Below, one piece after another: positions 49,991 to 58,262 of a stretch of DNA of 64,000 nucleotides; positions within the stretch are counted from its first letter, which is position 1; every line of letters starts with the position of its first letter. The notes beneath the pieces were generated by a model. It was not told the DNA's origin, ran no database searches, and worked only from the letters and a program-made list of their open reading frames with translations. The position numbers were made by a program, and so were the translations under genes. This stretch comes from Jeotgalibacillus proteolyticus (GTDB taxonomy: Bacteria > Bacillota > Bacilli > Bacillales > Jeotgalibacillaceae): positions 62,001 to 126,000 of the forward strand of contig NZ_PREZ01000009.1 in the NCBI RefSeq assembly GCF_002926065.1, given 5' to 3'.

Positions 49991-52385
49991 AATAGGACGT
50001 ACTTTGCTCATTGCAATGGTCCTAGTATTGTCTATGCACATTCCGGCATCTGCAAATATTCAAGACAACTTAGTTCCCCAAGATCGAGAGGGAAGCACGG
50101 TTGGAGAAGTCGAATTAACGTATAACGAATACCCACAGCACCATTACAAGTTAGATACTTATGTAGATACTTCAGGTGATTGGCTTCCTTGGAATTGGGC
50201 AGAGGGGATTGGGAACGAACTGTATGTTGCATTAATGGAAATGGTTAATGCCATGTGGCAAATGAACGTTCTATTAGCCAACTTTACAATGCTTATTGTT
50301 CAAGAAGCGTTTGAATTAGATTTTGTATCCGGTGTAGTCGATGAAATAGGCGCAGCCATTCAAAACATTGCCGGTTTTGGCCAAGGTGGATTTATGGGAA
50401 ATGGTCTTTGGCCGTTGCTTATTACATTTATCATTTGCTTAGTTGGTGCTTGGGCAGCTTATGTAGGAATGGTTAAAAGAGAAAGCAGCAGAGCATGGGG
50501 AGGGTTGATATCCTCTTTAATCGTTTTTGTCTTTTCTCTAGGTTTTTTCTCCAATGCGAGTCAAATACTAGGGGGCGTTAATCAGTGGTCAAGCGACCTG
50601 CAAGGAAACATTCTTGCGGTTACAGCGAATATAGTGACTCCTGGTGCTTCTTATTCAAAAGACGAAGGCATTGCATCTATACGAAATCAAATGCATGAAA
50701 TCATGGTTCAAAAACCATACCTTTTAATGCAATACGGTACGACTGATGTTGAAAGCGATAGAGTAAACGATTTGCTTTCGATTGATCCAATTGCGGATGC
50801 TGAAGATCGTCAAGGGGTAGCAATGATAGAAGTTGAAGATCAAAACAATACAATGATGTCTACCAGTGGAGTATCAGATCGAGCTGCTTTTGTCCCGTTG
50901 TTATTTTTGGGGAATTCCATCATTGGAATATTTTTATTGCTCATATCTGGATCCATTATCTTATACCAAATTATTTTCATGGTTTTGGCACTTTTTGCCC
51001 CGGTTCCTTTGTTAATGGCGTTAGTCCCTCGATGGCAGCAGACAGCCGTTGAATGGGCGAGCAAACTTATCCATGCGCAGCTGATGAAAATCGCTATTGC
51101 CTTGCTTTTAACCATTCTCTTTGGCGTATCGGCTATTCTTTACCGGGCAGCTGATGGTACAGATTTAGGATATGTAGGGATGATGGTATTACAAATCATT
51201 TGTTTTGTTGGTATATGGGCTAAACGGAAAGACCTGTTTTCGATGGTTTCAACAGCTTCTAATAATATTCAAAGCAGTACAGGACAGACCCTACAAAACT
51301 ATCGAATGAGATATAACAATGCCCGGAACAATGTCAGGCAAGGACAGAACTTTCTTACCAATAGAAATAGCTCTATGAGAGATCAGCCTTTGGCTAATCG
51401 TCAGGTTGCAAACGATTCTGTCAATCAGGAGACCCAAGGTGTAAATAAGAAAAAAGGTAAAAATCAAAAGATCAGTCATGCAAAAGCCGATGCAACTAAC
51501 ATCGCCCTCATGAATCGTGGGCAGGAGGAAGAAGCTAAAGTAAAAGCTCAAGAAGATAATGCTAAAAAGGTTCAGAATCGGGCGAATGTCGAAAATGCCC
51601 CTACTACTGATTCAGAAAAATTAATGGATCGGAAACGTGAAGACGGTAAAGATACTGAACGAACAGACGAGAAAAAAGAGGCTCCATCAAATGTTACGCA
51701 TATTAATTCTTTGCGTGAGAGACGAATGGGAAAAGGCGAATTAGCAAAAGCGCCCCTTGCGGAGCGAGAAACCTTTAAGAACGACCTTAATGACACGGTA
51801 CGAGACCTAGAGCAACATTCCAAAGAGCATCCTAACAGCAAGGATCATGAGAGTATTAACCAGCAACAGAGCGAACGCAATATCAATATGGTTAATCGCC
51901 AAGATCATCAAGATAAAATTAACGAAAAACAGACTAACAATCTTGCAGAAAGAAGGACGCTTGAAAAAGATGTAGACCGTGATATATCTACTGATTCTAG
52001 TAATCGGGAACAGACCAATGAAAGCACCAACCAAACTAATCTTGTCGATCGGACGACCCGGAACGTTACCACGAATGAAGGCCAAGAAAAGCATAGTAAT
52101 GAGACGGTTAATCGAAATAACGTCTCCAATGAAAACACTGAAAGAACGGTTAATCATGTTACAGAGCGCAACCATAACAAGACAGAGAACAATCGAAACG
52201 TCCAGGACAGCTTCACTGAAACGGAAAATGTTTCTCGTGATATTACCAAACGTAGAGAGCAGAATGTGAAAGAGAATGTGAACACGATTAACAACGTTAA
52301 TCGGGAAGAAAGAAATGAAACCACCAATCGAAATAACGTCAAAAAATCGGATAAAACGAATGATGTTAACCAAAGACGAGGATAG
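49977..52385 (+). CDS. VirB6/TcpH-like polytopic protein (CD3337/EF1877 family)
   Basis: 802 residues (ATG 49977; ATG 49983 also possible). Signal peptide (LLIAMVLVLSMHIPASA), then seven or so membrane segments to about residue 415 (for example GLWPLLITFIICLVGAWAAYVGM, LGNSIIGIFLLLISGSIILYQIIFMVLALFAPVPLLMALVP). The ~380-residue cytoplasmic tail is extraordinarily rich in Asn, Arg, Glu and Thr (NRNNVSNENTERTVNHVTERN). The membrane part is the central pore-type protein of Gram-positive conjugation systems; the tail is low-complexity and disordered. Confidence 0.85.
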   Translation: MKMTKIGRTLLIAMVLVLSMHIPASANIQDNLVPQDREGSTVGEVELTYNEYPQHHYKLDTYVDTSGDWLPWNWAEGIGNELYVALMEMVNAMWQMNVLLANFTMLIVQEAFELDFVSGVVDEIGAAIQNIAGFGQGGFMGNGLWPLLITFIICLVGAWAAYVGMVKRESSRAWGGLISSLIVFVFSLGFFSNASQILGGVNQWSSDLQGNILAVTANIVTPGASYSKDEGIASIRNQMHEIMVQKPYLLMQYGTTDVESDRVNDLLSIDPIADAEDRQGVAMIEVEDQNNTMMSTSGVSDRAAFVPLLFLGNSIIGIFLLLISGSIILYQIIFMVLALFAPVPLLMALVPRWQQTAVEWASKLIHAQLMKIAIALLLTILFGVSAILYRAADGTDLGYVGMMVLQIICFVGIWAKRKDLFSMVSTASNNIQSSTGQTLQNYRMRYNNARNNVRQGQNFLTNRNSSMRDQPLANRQVANDSVNQETQGVNKKKGKNQKISHAKADATNIALMNRGQEEEAKVKAQEDNAKKVQNRANVENAPTTDSEKLMDRKREDGKDTERTDEKKEAPSNVTHINSLRERRMGKGELAKAPLAERETFKNDLNDTVRDLEQHSKEHPNSKDHESINQQQSERNINMVNRQDHQDKINEKQTNNLAERRTLEKDVDRDISTDSSNREQTNESTNQTNLVDRTTRNVTTNEGQEKHSNETVNRNNVSNENTERTVNHVTERNHNKTENNRNVQDSFTETENVSRDITKRREQNVKENVNTINNVNREERNETTNRNNVKKSDKTNDVNQRRG

Positions 52386-52396
52386 GAGGGAAGATC

Positions 52397-53023
52397 ATGT
52401 TTGGATGGGATTTTGAGAACAGTAAAAGTGATCGAATTAAACTTTTTCTATTCATCCTTGTGATCTTCCTCGTCATTGGCTTCTCCACCACCTATGTATT
52501 GCGCAGCATTGGAAGCGAAGAAGCCGATACAGTCAACCAGTCAGAGGAAACACCTGAAGAAACCGAGGCTTTTGTTTCTTCTGATGAAGTTGAAAGTGAA
52601 GCGTCTTTGGAGGATGAAACCAACAAATATAATCAAACCGAGCATTTTACAGAGGAACAATTAGCCGAATCAAAAGAAGCAGCTGTTGAGTTTGTTCATG
52701 CTTATCACCCCTATAATGCCGAGGAACCAACCGAATATCTTGAAACGGCAAAACCACATATAACCGATTCTTTATATGGATCATTAAAAGAAGATGGCCG
52801 GAGAGAAGTGTTAGAGCGTTCGATTTTAACGGTTAACGATACGCAGGTGACAGAAGTCGTGAATCCTAGTAGTATTGTTGTCCGTTGGAATGTCATGGTT
52901 ACGGGTGAAGCTCAATCCATTGATGGCAGCAAGACAGATACAGAGGATTGGTATTTAGTCGGATTGAGGGAAAGAGAAGGAGAATGGCTAGTAGAGGATG
53001 TGAGAATTAATGTCCCAAACTAA
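52397..53023 (+). CDS. Conjugation protein with one membrane helix and NTF2-like domain
   Basis: 208 residues; ATG after GGAGGGAAG. Membrane segment LFLFILVIFLVIGFSTTYVL, acidic linker (EETPEETEAFVSSDEVESEASLEDE), then AAVEFVHAYHPYNAEEPTEYLETAKPHITDSLY...VVRWNVMVTGEAQ...DWYLVGLREREGEWLVEDV, an NTF2-like periphery domain. Overlaps the next start by 14 nt. Probably a TcpI/VirB8-like accessory. Confidence 0.7.
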   Translation: MFGWDFENSKSDRIKLFLFILVIFLVIGFSTTYVLRSIGSEEADTVNQSEETPEETEAFVSSDEVESEASLEDETNKYNQTEHFTEEQLAESKEAAVEFVHAYHPYNAEEPTEYLETAKPHITDSLYGSLKEDGRREVLERSILTVNDTQVTEVVNPSSIVVRWNVMVTGEAQSIDGSKTDTEDWYLVGLREREGEWLVEDVRINVPN

Positions 53024-54203
53024 CTATGATCCGAACGATTATGAACAGGAACCCACCCCTAAGAAGTCGGCCACTGGAAAGGCAGCTAAACATGTAGGGG
53101 AAAAGGTAGCGAAAAAAGCAGCAAAGGCAGCAGCTGCAAAAGCTGGAATCAGTATAGGTTGGCCCGTGATTTTAGGGGTAGCTGCAGTAGGCATTATTGC
53201 TGTTGGTTTAGCTGTTTCCCTTGTCATGATTGTGGCTTCCACTTCTACTTCAGAGGAAACCAGTTATGAAGGTGGTTTAGGGTTTTGGGGCGGTGAAATT
53301 TCTGAAATTGGCGCAAATGAAATTCCTGCAGCCTTCATTCCCATTTACAAAGCAGCTGAAGAAGAATACGGAGTCCCGTGGAATTTGATTGCAGCGCATC
53401 ACAGAGTAGAAACGGTTTTTTCAACGATTGATCCGATGGTTTCCCCTGTTGGAGCTGAAGGACATATGCAATTTATGCCGTGTACGTGGACCGGTTGGAA
53501 TCATCCGACATGTGGAGGATTAGGAGCCGGAAACATCCCTGATGGTGAAAAAATGGATCCGGCAGTCATTGCACGATACGGAGGGTACGGGGTTGATGCT
53601 AATGGTGATGGAAAAGCTGATCCTTGGGACATAGAAGATGCGATTTATTCTGCAGCAAACTATTTAGCTGCAAGTGGCGCAGCTGATGGACGTATCCGGG
53701 ATGCCATCTTTGCTTACAATCGGGCTGATTGGTACGTAGAAGAAGTGTTAGGCTTTGCGGATTCCTATGTGGAAGGCTATGTGGCCATTGGTGGCGGCAC
53801 CGGTGGAAACACAGGTGTTGAGGTTGTAGACGTAGGTAATCAGTGGATCGGCAATTCCGTTTATGTTTTTGGCGGTGGAAGAAATCAAGCTGATATTGCG
53901 GCAGGGCGTTTCGACTGTTCCAGTTTTGTTCATTGGGCATTTGCTCAAGTAGGTATGGACTTAGGTCCTCTTACTTCTACCAGTACGGAAACGCTCAAGC
54001 ACCTTGGGCAGCCGGTTTCTCCGAATGATATGCAGCCAGGGGACCTTGTATTTTTTGATACGTACAAGATCGATGGCCATGTTGGGATTTACGTGGGTGA
54101 CGGAAAATTCATAGGAGCCCAAACGAATACGGGTGTAGCAATTGCTGATCTATCACAAGGGTATTGGCTACAGCATTTTAATGGTCGTGTGAAGCGTCTT
54201 TAA
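53010..54203 (+). CDS. Bifunctional peptidoglycan hydrolase of the conjugation system (CwlT/TcpG-like)
   Basis: 397 residues. Cytoplasmic basic N-terminus, membrane anchor about 52-76, lytic-transglycosylase-like domain (about 105-250; YGVPWNLIAAHHRVET with Glu134, GAEGHMQFMPCTW) and C-terminal NlpC/P60 endopeptidase (about 275-397; FDCSSFVHWAF with Cys303, GHVGIYVG with His357). It opens the cell wall for the channel. Last gene of the transfer operon before a terminator. Confidence 0.9.
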   Translation: MSQTNYDPNDYEQEPTPKKSATGKAAKHVGEKVAKKAAKAAAAKAGISIGWPVILGVAAVGIIAVGLAVSLVMIVASTSTSEETSYEGGLGFWGGEISEIGANEIPAAFIPIYKAAEEEYGVPWNLIAAHHRVETVFSTIDPMVSPVGAEGHMQFMPCTWTGWNHPTCGGLGAGNIPDGEKMDPAVIARYGGYGVDANGDGKADPWDIEDAIYSAANYLAASGAADGRIRDAIFAYNRADWYVEEVLGFADSYVEGYVAIGGGTGGNTGVEVVDVGNQWIGNSVYVFGGGRNQADIAAGRFDCSSFVHWAFAQVGMDLGPLTSTSTETLKHLGQPVSPNDMQPGDLVFFDTYKIDGHVGIYVGDGKFIGAQTNTGVAIADLSQGYWLQHFNGRVKRL

Positions 54204-54228
54204 ATTACTCTTTGATGTTACAGACTTG

Positions 54229-54257
54229 GGAAGTTTAACGCTTCCCTTTCTTTTAGC
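54229..54257 (+). terminator. Terminator of the conjugation operon
   Basis: GGGAAG/CTTCCC stem with a 7-nt loop and TTTCTTTT. Confidence 0.7.
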
Positions 54258-54276
54258 TTCAGCTAGGAGGTTGAGA

Positions 54277-55024
54277 ATGGAAACAAAGCGACGTTATTTT
54301 ACCGCCAGTGAGATTAACCAGTTTACTTTTTGTAAGGAAAGTTGGCGTTTAACAAAGCTCAAAAAAGAAGGGAAAATTCGTTTGCGAGATCAGGATTATC
54401 AAATCCTCAATAATCGCTTCAGAAAAGGAAATGAGCATCACAAAGAATACCATGCAAAACGTGCTTATCAACCGAAATCCTCAAGCGTTGGCCGTGTCCT
54501 ACTCTATGTCTTTGTATTGGTGGTGATCCTTTGGATAGTACAACATTACTGGTTCTAGTTGCAGCTGCAGCTGCAGCCGTTCTCCTTTATTTTCTTTTTC
54601 GTAACGGGAAAAATCTTGTTGTGTATGAGGATCTTAATGGAGCTGAAATCTTGATTGATGATGAGTTCAGAATCAAAGGGAAGCCAGATCAGGTACTGAA
54701 AAATTGAAGATACGCTATGGTTATTGAGGTAAAGTCAAAGTTCATTCCAAAAAATCAACGATCTCCCTACCCGGGAGATCGTATGCAGCTTGCAGCTAGT
54801 ATGAAACTTGCTGAACGTCATTTCGGGAGAGTAAAAGGCGGTTACGTTTCGTATAAGAATCGATCCTTTTATGTCCGGTGGAATTGGTTTTTAAAGAGGG
54901 AATTACTGAAGACCATTCAGTTAATGGAACGTGCGGAAGAAGGAGAACAATTAAAGGTGCATGCGAAAAAAATAAGTGTTTTTCTTGTGTGTACCGGGAC
55001 CGTATTTGTAAAGTAGCAAAATAG
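54277..55024 (+). pseudogene. Cas4/Dna2-like PD-(D/E)xK nuclease gene with several frameshifts
   Basis: From ATG 54277 (AGGAGG upstream) the pieces read FTASEINQFTFCKESWRL and KGNEHHKEYH (Cas4-type N-terminal Cys and His motifs), two hydrophobic segments, GKPDQVL and IEVKSK (the D...ExK catalytic core), QLAASMKLAERHFG, and finally CFSCVYRDRICK (C-terminal Cys cluster). To stay in one frame it needs about four single-base changes: a T near 54527, one A fewer near 54698-54703, a G near 54717, one A more near 54965-54971. All lie in short homopolymers. With all four changes the protein would be a membrane-tethered Cas4-like nuclease with an iron-sulphur site. Confidence 0.7.
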
Positions 55025-55059
55025 TGGCTCGCTGAAGAATATACTATGAAAATATTAAA

Positions 55060-55090
55060 TGGTATAATTGACTTTATTTGTATAAGGAGG
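55060..55090 (+). promoter_or_regulatory. Promoter and ribosome binding site of the PemK-like gene
   Basis: Extended -10 TGGTATAAT (55060-55068) and AAGGAGG (about 55084-55090) before TTG 55098. Confidence 0.55.
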
Positions 55091-55097
55091 AATTTGT

Positions 55098-55832
55098 TTG
55101 AGGTCTAGAAATCATTATGAGTCGCAGCTTAGATTTAATAAAAGAACCAAATCGAGACCATGTGATGGTAAAAGTGTAACAGATGATCCTCAATTGATTT
55201 TGGATTATTTGAGTAGAAATACAGAGTTTGATACGTTTATCCGAGGGTGGAAATTAGATGAAGGAATTAAGTGGATTTTAGGATATGATCGTTATATTTT
55301 GGATAAAAAATCTCAATTAAATGCCCCATTTATTAATCAAACCTTACCCCCCGGAACAATTGTTTTATGTGATTTTTATGGACATATGGGGACGGAACTT
55401 ACTTTTGAACATCCTGCTATAGTTTTAACTGAAGTTTATGGTGGAATAGTAATTTGTCCTATAAGTTCTAAGAGTTATCAGGATGGTGTATCATCTCACA
55501 TTGATCTTCCGCAAGGTGTTCCTACGATGGGTGATTTGCCATATGCTAGTGGAATAAAGTTAGAACAAACGAGATTTATCTCTAAGAGTAGAGTCTTAAA
55601 GAAATTTAAGCGAGTATCTGACAATGCTAAACTTATGGAAATAAATTTAAAGTTAACTAAAGAGCTAATGCCTTTCTTCTATAGCGAAATTTTAAAAGAT
55701 ACAGAAAGTAATAATGATATCTTGCATTGGAAGGAACAAGAAATAAGAGCTTTAAAAGAGGAAAAGGTTCTGCTTGAAGAGGAACTTCGGTTAAAATCGG
55801 AGAAAATTTTGGAGTTAGAGAAAGCTCATTAA
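55098..55832 (+). CDS. PemK/MazF-like domain protein with coiled-coil tail
   Basis: 244 residues from TTG. After a ~90-residue N-terminal region comes LPPGTIVLCDFYGHMGTELTFEHPAIVLTEVYGGIVICPISSKS, the conserved strands of the PemK/MazF/CcdB fold, and then KLEQTRFISKSRVLKKF. The C-terminal 50 residues are a charged coiled coil (WKEQEIRALKEEKVLLEEELRLKSEKILELE). No antitoxin gene is adjacent, so it may be an unusual stand-alone toxin-like protein, or the coiled coil may serve as self-control. RNase activity not demonstrable here. Confidence 0.7.
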   Translation: MRSRNHYESQLRFNKRTKSRPCDGKSVTDDPQLILDYLSRNTEFDTFIRGWKLDEGIKWILGYDRYILDKKSQLNAPFINQTLPPGTIVLCDFYGHMGTELTFEHPAIVLTEVYGGIVICPISSKSYQDGVSSHIDLPQGVPTMGDLPYASGIKLEQTRFISKSRVLKKFKRVSDNAKLMEINLKLTKELMPFFYSEILKDTESNNDILHWKEQEIRALKEEKVLLEEELRLKSEKILELEKAH

Positions 55833-55933
55833 TAGTTACCCCTTGAACCAACTCCTAAAGTGTTGTATATTATAAATACAAACAATATTAACGGGTCTTG
55901 AACCCATCAAAAAATTAACGGACTATAAGTCCA

Positions 55934-55970
55934 AACCCCCATTGATTTAATCAGTGGGGGTTATATTTTT
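55934..55970 (+). terminator. Terminator
   Basis: AACCCCCATTGA / TCAGTGGGGGTT stem and a T-rich tail. Two small hairpins precede it: GGGTC..GACCC-like and GGACTATAAGTCC. Confidence 0.8.
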
Positions 55971-56054
55971 GTCTTACCGAAAAGTCCTTTCTGCAAAGTT
56001 TCTGCACATTATTTGGGTAGATTAAACGTGAATCAAAATTTTGGAGGGATGATT

Positions 56055-56681
56055 GTGAAGAAAAATAAGTTATTAATGGGCGCCCTGGCTTTTACTCTTA
56101 GCGCAATGCTTGCAGCATGTGGCGGCAACGACGATGAAATGGGTTCAGGTGACATGAATGAGAACATGGATGAAAACATGGAAGAGAACATGGATGATAT
56201 GGATCATATGGACGAAAGTGACTCAATGGAGGGAATGGACCATTCAGGCATGGAGATGTCTGGATCAGGTGAAATACCTGAAGGGTTAGAAGAAGCAGAA
56301 AACCCAACTTTTGAAGTAGGGGATACGGCCATTATCACTGAAGCTCACATGGAAGGGATGGAGGGCGCTGAAGCAACGATTGTAGGTGCATATGATACGG
56401 TTACTTACAGTATTTCATATGATCCGACTAATGGAGGTGAACGTGTAGAGGATCACAAGTGGATCATTCATGAAGAAATTACAGACGCTGCAGATGAGCC
56501 TTATGTAGAAGGTGATGAAGTGCAAGTAGAAGCTGATCATATGGAGGGAATGGACGGGGCAACTGCTACCATTGACTCTGTAGAAGAAACCACTGTATAT
56601 ATGATCGATTTCACTTTGGAATCAGGCGAAGAAGTGACGAATCATAAATGGGTGACAGAAAGAGAATTGTCTGCTGAATAA
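56055..56681 (+). CDS. YdhK-family (DUF1541) Met/Asp/His-rich lipoprotein
   Basis: 208 residues from GTG 56055, seven bases after GGAGGG (ATG 56049 is too close). Signal peptide with lipobox LAAC, then a Met/Asp/Asn/His-rich segment (MNENMDENMEENMDDMDHMDESDSMEG type) typical of copper-binding, followed by two DUF1541 repeats (VGDTAIITEAHMEGMEGAEATIVGAYDT and EGDEVQVEADHMEGMDGATATIDSVEET). Likely binds Cu or other metal at the cell surface. Convergent with a sensor operon and close to a Cys-rich copper-storage-type protein. Confidence 0.88.
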   Translation: MKKNKLLMGALAFTLSAMLAACGGNDDEMGSGDMNENMDENMEENMDDMDHMDESDSMEGMDHSGMEMSGSGEIPEGLEEAENPTFEVGDTAIITEAHMEGMEGAEATIVGAYDTVTYSISYDPTNGGERVEDHKWIIHEEITDAADEPYVEGDEVQVEADHMEGMDGATATIDSVEETTVYMIDFTLESGEEVTNHKWVTERELSAE

Positions 56682-56684
56682 TCA

Positions 56685-56711
56685 AAAGCTGAGAGTGAAA
56701 CTCTCAGCTTT
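56685..56711. terminator. Bidirectional terminator
   Basis: AAAGCTGAGAGT / ACTCTCAGCTTT with 3-nt loop between convergent genes. Confidence 0.85.
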
Positions 56712-56733
56712 ATTTAGTGTTCAGTTATTTTTG

Positions 56734-57600
56734 TTATTCTGATGGAATGATTTCTTCTGTCAACCAGTTCATTCCGCCATCTTCAGTAACAGCAGCCGTT
56801 CCGTCACCAGTTACTGCATAAATCTGATCAGGGTTTGAAGGATTCACTGCAAGATAAAGCACTGATTCCTCTAAAGGGATACCTCCAAGTTCCCCCTCAT
56901 GGGAGAAAAAAATTTGGTTTTTGACGTGGTAAAATTGATTCTCTGTATATAAAGCGGCACTAGTACCTTCTGTTTTCTCTAATAAGGTGACGGTGTCGCC
57001 CGCATCGTTCGATTCAAAAATTCCACGATTAGTCAGAATGGCTAGCTGATCCTGATTTTCAGGGTGAACAGTCAGTCCAAAAACGGATTCTGCCTCCAGT
57101 CCTGAAAGTTGGGTAGGTACCCAGTCACGACCCTCATTCTCTGTATAATAAAAGCCAGCATCAAGTTCACTATTGCTCTCCATCAGGATGGTGTAGAGAC
57201 GTCCGGTGTTTTTGCTGGCTGACATATAGTGATAGTCGGTTTCACCAGAGAAAACAAGTTGTTCAAGCGTTTCGCCTTGATCTGTACTTTTAATCAGACC
57301 GAGTGGATTTTCAAGGTCACTTGATGGTTCGGGATGACCGCTTGCATAAAACCCTTCCTTAGTTGCGGTAAACCCCATATAATCATGGTTGTTTGAAGTG
57401 GAATGGAGCCATTGCTCACCTTCTTTTTTTAAAAGACCGTAATGTGTTGCGATTAAAAGGTCTTCATCAACGAAGCCCATTCCATGTACGTGGGCGTGAG
57501 CTGTATCTGTATTTACTTCTTCGTAAAATGCTTCTTCTTCTGTTGAACATGCTGTTAAAAGTAAAATAGCACTTACAAGACTTACTTTTATTTTATCCAT
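56734..57600 (-). CDS. F510_1955-type BNR-repeat lipoprotein
   Basis: 288 residues. Lipobox LTAC, then beta-propeller repeats of the BNR/sortilin type: IATHYGLLKKEGEQW, LIKSTDQGETLEQL, FYYTENEGRDWVPTQL, IFESNDAGDTVTLL, AAVTEDGGMNWLTEE (Asp-box signatures S/T-x-D-x-G-x-x-W). Annotated in relatives as a glycosyl-hydrolase-like protein without proven activity. Overlaps the response-regulator gene by 13 nt, so co-expressed with the two-component system. Confidence 0.8.
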   Translation of the reverse strand: MDKIKVSLVSAILLLTACSTEEEAFYEEVNTDTAHAHVHGMGFVDEDLLIATHYGLLKKEGEQWLHSTSNNHDYMGFTATKEGFYASGHPEPSSDLENPLGLIKSTDQGETLEQLVFSGETDYHYMSASKNTGRLYTILMESNSELDAGFYYTENEGRDWVPTQLSGLEAESVFGLTVHPENQDQLAILTNRGIFESNDAGDTVTLLEKTEGTSAALYTENQFYHVKNQIFFSHEGELGGIPLEESVLYLAVNPSNPDQIYAVTGDGTAAVTEDGGMNWLTEEIIPSE

Positions 57601-58262
57601 TTATAACCTACTCCCCAAATTGTATGCAAATGTTTTTCGATAGGAAAACCTATCTTTCTAAGCTTGTCCCGAAGATTTCTTACATGTGAATCCACTGTTC
57701 GCCCATCTGTCCAGGCCTCATATCCCCAGATGATGGATAGCAGCTGCTCTCTTGAATAAGCCCGTCCTGGATTCTTTAGCAAATGGCCAAGAATCGAAAA
57801 TTCTTTTGGTGTAACGTTTACAGTCATTTCATTATAAGATAATTCATGAGAAAACTCGTCCCAGACCAGTCCCTTATGTTCAATTCTTCTGGAGAAATCA
57901 TCAGAAGTACGTCTGAAAATAGCATGAATCCTTGCTACTAGCTCTTCCTCGTCAAATGGCTTGACGATGTAATCATCTGCACCGTCCTGCAATCCTCTAA
58001 TAATATCTTCTTTTTCATAAAGTGCAGTTAAAAGGATAATCGGAACATCTGAGAATCTTCGAATAATCCGACATGCCTCGAAACCGTCCATACTAGGCAT
58101 CATGACATCTAGTAAAATAAGGTCTGGCTCTTCATCCTTTACCAGTCTAATCGCATCCTCCCCACTACGAAGTTTAATGCAGTCATAGCCGAGGGGTTTT
58201 AAGTAGAGTTCAAGTAAATCAAGCATTCGCTGTTCGTCATCTACAAGTGCTATTCTTTTCAT
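57588..58262 (-). CDS. OmpR/PhoB-family response regulator
   Basis: 224 residues. Receiver domain with acidic DDE near the N-terminus, phospho-acceptor Asp in LILLDVMMPSMDG (about residue 52), and K in DDYIVKPFD. C-terminal winged helix (MTVNVTPKEFSILGHLLKNPGRAYSREQLLSIIWGYEAWTDGRTVDSHVRNLRDKLR). Overlaps the kinase gene by four bases. Probably senses envelope or metal stress and controls the neighbouring copper-type genes. Confidence 0.92.
   Translation of the reverse strand: MKRIALVDDEQRMLDLLELYLKPLGYDCIKLRSGEDAIRLVKDEEPDLILLDVMMPSMDGFEACRIIRRFSDVPIILLTALYEKEDIIRGLQDGADDYIVKPFDEEELVARIHAIFRRTSDDFSRRIEHKGLVWDEFSHELSYNEMTVNVTPKEFSILGHLLKNPGRAYSREQLLSIIWGYEAWTDGRTVDSHVRNLRDKLRKIGFPIEKHLHTIWGVGYKWIK

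Noticed and set aside
51807-52373. 188-codon minus frame
   Set aside because: Shadow of the Asn/Arg-rich tail of the VirB6-like gene.
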